This document shows positions 62,443 through 64,000 of a stretch of DNA of 64,000 nt, one piece after another. The position numbers were made by a program, and so were the translations under genes. The notes under the pieces were generated by a model that did not search any database, was not told the origin of the DNA, and worked only from the letters and a program-made list of their open reading frames with translations. Positions within the stretch are counted from its first letter, which is position 1; every line of letters begins with the position of its first letter. Source of the stretch: Sulfomarinibacter sp963741385. Lineage in GTDB: Bacteria; Acidobacteriota; Thermoanaerobaculia; Thermoanaerobaculales; Sulfomarinibacteraceae. The stretch is taken from the NCBI GenBank assembly GCA_963741385.1, contig CAVUHO010000010.1, forward strand, positions 186,001 through 250,000. The letters are read 5' to 3'.

Positions 62443-63627
62443 TCATGAGCCTGCTCCCGCCTCGAGTTGCCGCTGGGCGGCGAGACGCTGGAGTTGATCC
62501 CTCTCGATCGACTCGAACAGTGCCCGGAAGTTGCCCTCACCGAAACCACGCGCCCCGAAACGCTGGATCACCTCATAGAAGAACGGTCCGGCCTTGCTGT
62601 CGTCATACAACAGTCCGCCCTCAACCATAAAAATCTGCAGGAGATAACGGTCGTCCGCACCATCGACCAGAATTCCCAACCGCTTGAGTTCGTCGACATG
62701 CTGGTCGAAATTCGTGACCTTCTGACGCACCAGTCGTTCCGGCAGCATGTCGTAATAGGTCGCGGGCGTGTCCAGAAAGTCGATCCCGGAACCGCGGAGG
62801 TTCTCAACCGCAGACGAGATCTCCCCGACGTGAAATGCCACGTGCTGGACGCCAGGGCCCTGATTGGTCTCGACAAAGGTGTAGATCTGACTGGACTCGT
62901 AGTGGGGCGTGACCGGTTCGTTGTTGGCGAGCTTGATACCGGAATCGGGGTCCCACATGACGATCGAAGCGAGCCCCGACCCGCCCGACCCCGGGCTGAC
63001 GTCGGCGGTGTGGAAGTGGACCCGCCAGTACTCTTCAAAGCCCATGACGTCGCGCAGCCAGGTGATGTGTGGTTCGAGGGTGAGGAAGTTTGAGGTCACG
63101 TGGTCGATGATCTGGAAGCCGTTGGAGTTCAATCCGTCGCTGGGGTTGATGGGCTGAAAACCCGGCGGCAGGGCGCCGGAAGCGCGTTCGACAAAGCGAA
63201 AGCGGACGTCTCCCAACGGCGTCGCGATATCGAAAAACCGGTAGGGGCGCCCCTGGTCGTCGGCCGCTTCGATGATGTCGGTGCAGAAGGTTGCGTTGCG
63301 TTCGGTCAAGACGGCTCGGGCCGCTTTGACATCCCGCACCCGGAAGCCGACCCGACGCACGCCGTCCGGGTGCCGCTTGAGCCAGCGGTCGGCGGCCGAA
63401 TCCCGCTCGCGCGAACTGATACAGATGCACTGCGCCTTGCCGGCAGCAAAGATCACCGCGTCCTCGCCGCTCGATGCGGCCTCCCGTTCACCGAGACGGG
63501 CCACCTCGCACACATCCATCATCCTTGTGTAGAAGTTGCGGCTGCGGTCGATGTCGCGAACCACGAATTCGTAGGCGTCGTAACCGACGATCCCCAGACC
63601 TGAGCCCTTTTCGGCCTTGTCGTTCAT
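62443..63627 (-). CDS. hppD: 4-Hydroxyphenylpyruvate dioxygenase
   Basis: HPPD converts 4-hydroxyphenylpyruvate to homogentisate with Fe(II) and O2. It has 394 residues. Likely iron ligands are H176 (IIDHVTSN), H262 (VQHVAFHVG) and E352 (FFYEVIQRFG), with the terminal GFGEGNFRALFESIERDQ. Two VOC-type halves are visible. The ATG at 63627 follows GGGAGG. It is the upstream gene of the hppD-hmgA pair. The pathway shows an oxygen-using lifestyle, alongside the oxygen-sensitive oxidoreductase operon. Confidence 0.95.
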   Translation of the reverse strand: MNDKAEKGSGLGIVGYDAYEFVVRDIDRSRNFYTRMMDVCEVARLGEREAASSGEDAVIFAAGKAQCICISSRERDSAADRWLKRHPDGVRRVGFRVRDVKAARAVLTERNATFCTDIIEAADDQGRPYRFFDIATPLGDVRFRFVERASGALPPGFQPINPSDGLNSNGFQIIDHVTSNFLTLEPHITWLRDVMGFEEYWRVHFHTADVSPGSGGSGLASIVMWDPDSGIKLANNEPVTPHYESSQIYTFVETNQGPGVQHVAFHVGEISSAVENLRGSGIDFLDTPATYYDMLPERLVRQKVTNFDQHVDELKRLGILVDGADDRYLLQIFMVEGGLLYDDSKAGPFFYEVIQRFGARGFGEGNFRALFESIERDQLQRLAAQRQLEAGAGS

Positions 63628-63749
63628 TCTTGCCTCCCGAAAGCGGGATCAAGCATAACAAACTGTGGGACTGAGTCGCCGTCGCCGGCTCGAACCACAT
63701 CCCAAGGCGTGACTTCAAGCCCCAAGCCTCAAGCCTCTGGCCCCTCGCC

Positions 63750-64000
63750 CTACCGATGCCGCTGAAAGTCTCCGTTGGCGGCTTCGAACTCGAGGTCCCT
63801 CCACAGGTCTTCAAGTGGGCATCTCATGATAATGAGATCCTGCCAGGCGCCCGACTGGTCCCTGACGTGTTCCGGGATCAGAAACTCCTCGTGGAACCCG
63901 AGCCGTTTGAAGATGCGATGTGCACCCGCCTGCGGCCGCATGAGCCGCGCGACGATGCGATCGACCCGATGCTGCGAGGCGAGATGGAAAAGCTCGCGCG
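63750..64000 (-). CDS. GNAT-family acetyltransferase-like protein (partial, N-terminus outside window)
   Basis: The open frame runs off the right edge, and about 83 C-terminal residues are visible. VARLMRPQAGAHRIFKRLGF and EFLIPEHVRDQSGAWQDLII resemble the end of a GNAT acetyltransferase (the conserved final helix and strand after the acetyl-CoA loop). The acceptor is unknown. Its stop lies 122 bp upstream of hppD, on the same strand. The gap holds CAAGCCCCAAGCCTCAAGCC low-complexity sequence and nothing else. Confidence 0.7.
   Translation of the reverse strand, partial: RELFHLASQHRVDRIVARLMRPQAGAHRIFKRLGFHEEFLIPEHVRDQSGAWQDLIIMRCPLEDLWRDLEFEAANGDFQRHR

Overview
The window is a GC-rich, gene-dense piece of a Gram-negative bacterial chromosome. 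It has no rRNA, tRNA, phage or IS transposase that I can recognise. Signs of an envelope with a periplasm include several lipoproteins and signal peptides, a HlyD-type adaptor, UppP and FtsK. The gene mix is a B12-dependent class II ribonucleotide reductase, a ferredoxin-dependent 2-oxoacid oxidoreductase beside aerobic tyrosine breakdown, a Hanks-type kinase, PD40 beta-propeller lipoproteins and peptidase fusions. This, with very repeat-rich intergenic DNA, fits a deep-branching soil or sediment lineage such as Acidobacteriota. That placement is inference and rests on no search.

Layout. 1-2212: a HlyD-like adaptor cut by the left edge, then a threonine dehydrogenase-like SDR. 2213-6059: nrdJ behind a promoter with two NrdR-like boxes 31 bp apart and followed by a terminator. 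6060-6851: repeats only. 6852-9192 (minus): one tight unit of Phd/YefM antitoxin, RelE toxin, acyl-CoA-binding protein and histidine ammonia-lyase. 9193-10129: repeats. 10130-17679 (minus): a ten-gene operon of a P-loop ATPase, ferredoxin, 2-oxoacid:ferredoxin oxidoreductase alpha/beta/gamma, a NuoE/NuoF/HoxU-like diaphorase, a four-cluster ferredoxin and a rubrerythrin. 17828-20533 (minus): mutL (frameshifted) coupled to a rhomboid-like membrane protein. 21017-25405 (minus): small membrane protein, FtsK, UppP and RsmA.

25509-33534 (minus): a trp operon in the order E-G-D-C-F, then a PD40 lipoprotein, then B-A. Short tandem repeats lie in several of its gene junctions. 33832-37167: asnS, an Smr-domain membrane protein, an HMA lipoprotein with its ArsR regulator, and a divergent DCC thioredoxin-like protein. 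37168-40962 (minus): CNT nucleoside transporter, lipoprotein and PabC-like lyase. 41088-42591: small membrane protein, zincin and a queuosine-precursor transporter. 42896-44563: NAD synthetase. 44844-50380: receptor-like Ser/Thr kinase, YugP-type peptidase, alkaline phosphatase, SEC-C protein and serine acetyltransferase. 50672-54719: NfuA and a large M1-like/M28/PDZ peptidase. 54823-60705: flavin reductase, a DUF4412-like secreted protein, a SpoIIE phosphatase, a secreted protein and two bacterial PH-domain membrane proteins. 61152-63627: homogentisate dioxygenase and HPPD (tyrosine catabolism). 63750-64000: the end of a GNAT-like protein.

Two themes stand out. First, the 10130-17679 operon looks like an NAD-coupled 2-oxoacid oxidoreductase with built-in oxygen or peroxide protection. 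Second, gene junctions carry many short repeats: TTTCGGAT/ATCCGAAA octamers, GCTCCCCT runs, CATCCCGACCGA hairpins, and a mobile-looking family with the core CCGCGTGCGGCGGA. The octamer arrays sit inside operons and in one case have been read into a protein C-terminus (TrpG). Three single-base frame interruptions (two in the NuoF gene, one in mutL) look more like assembly errors than decay.
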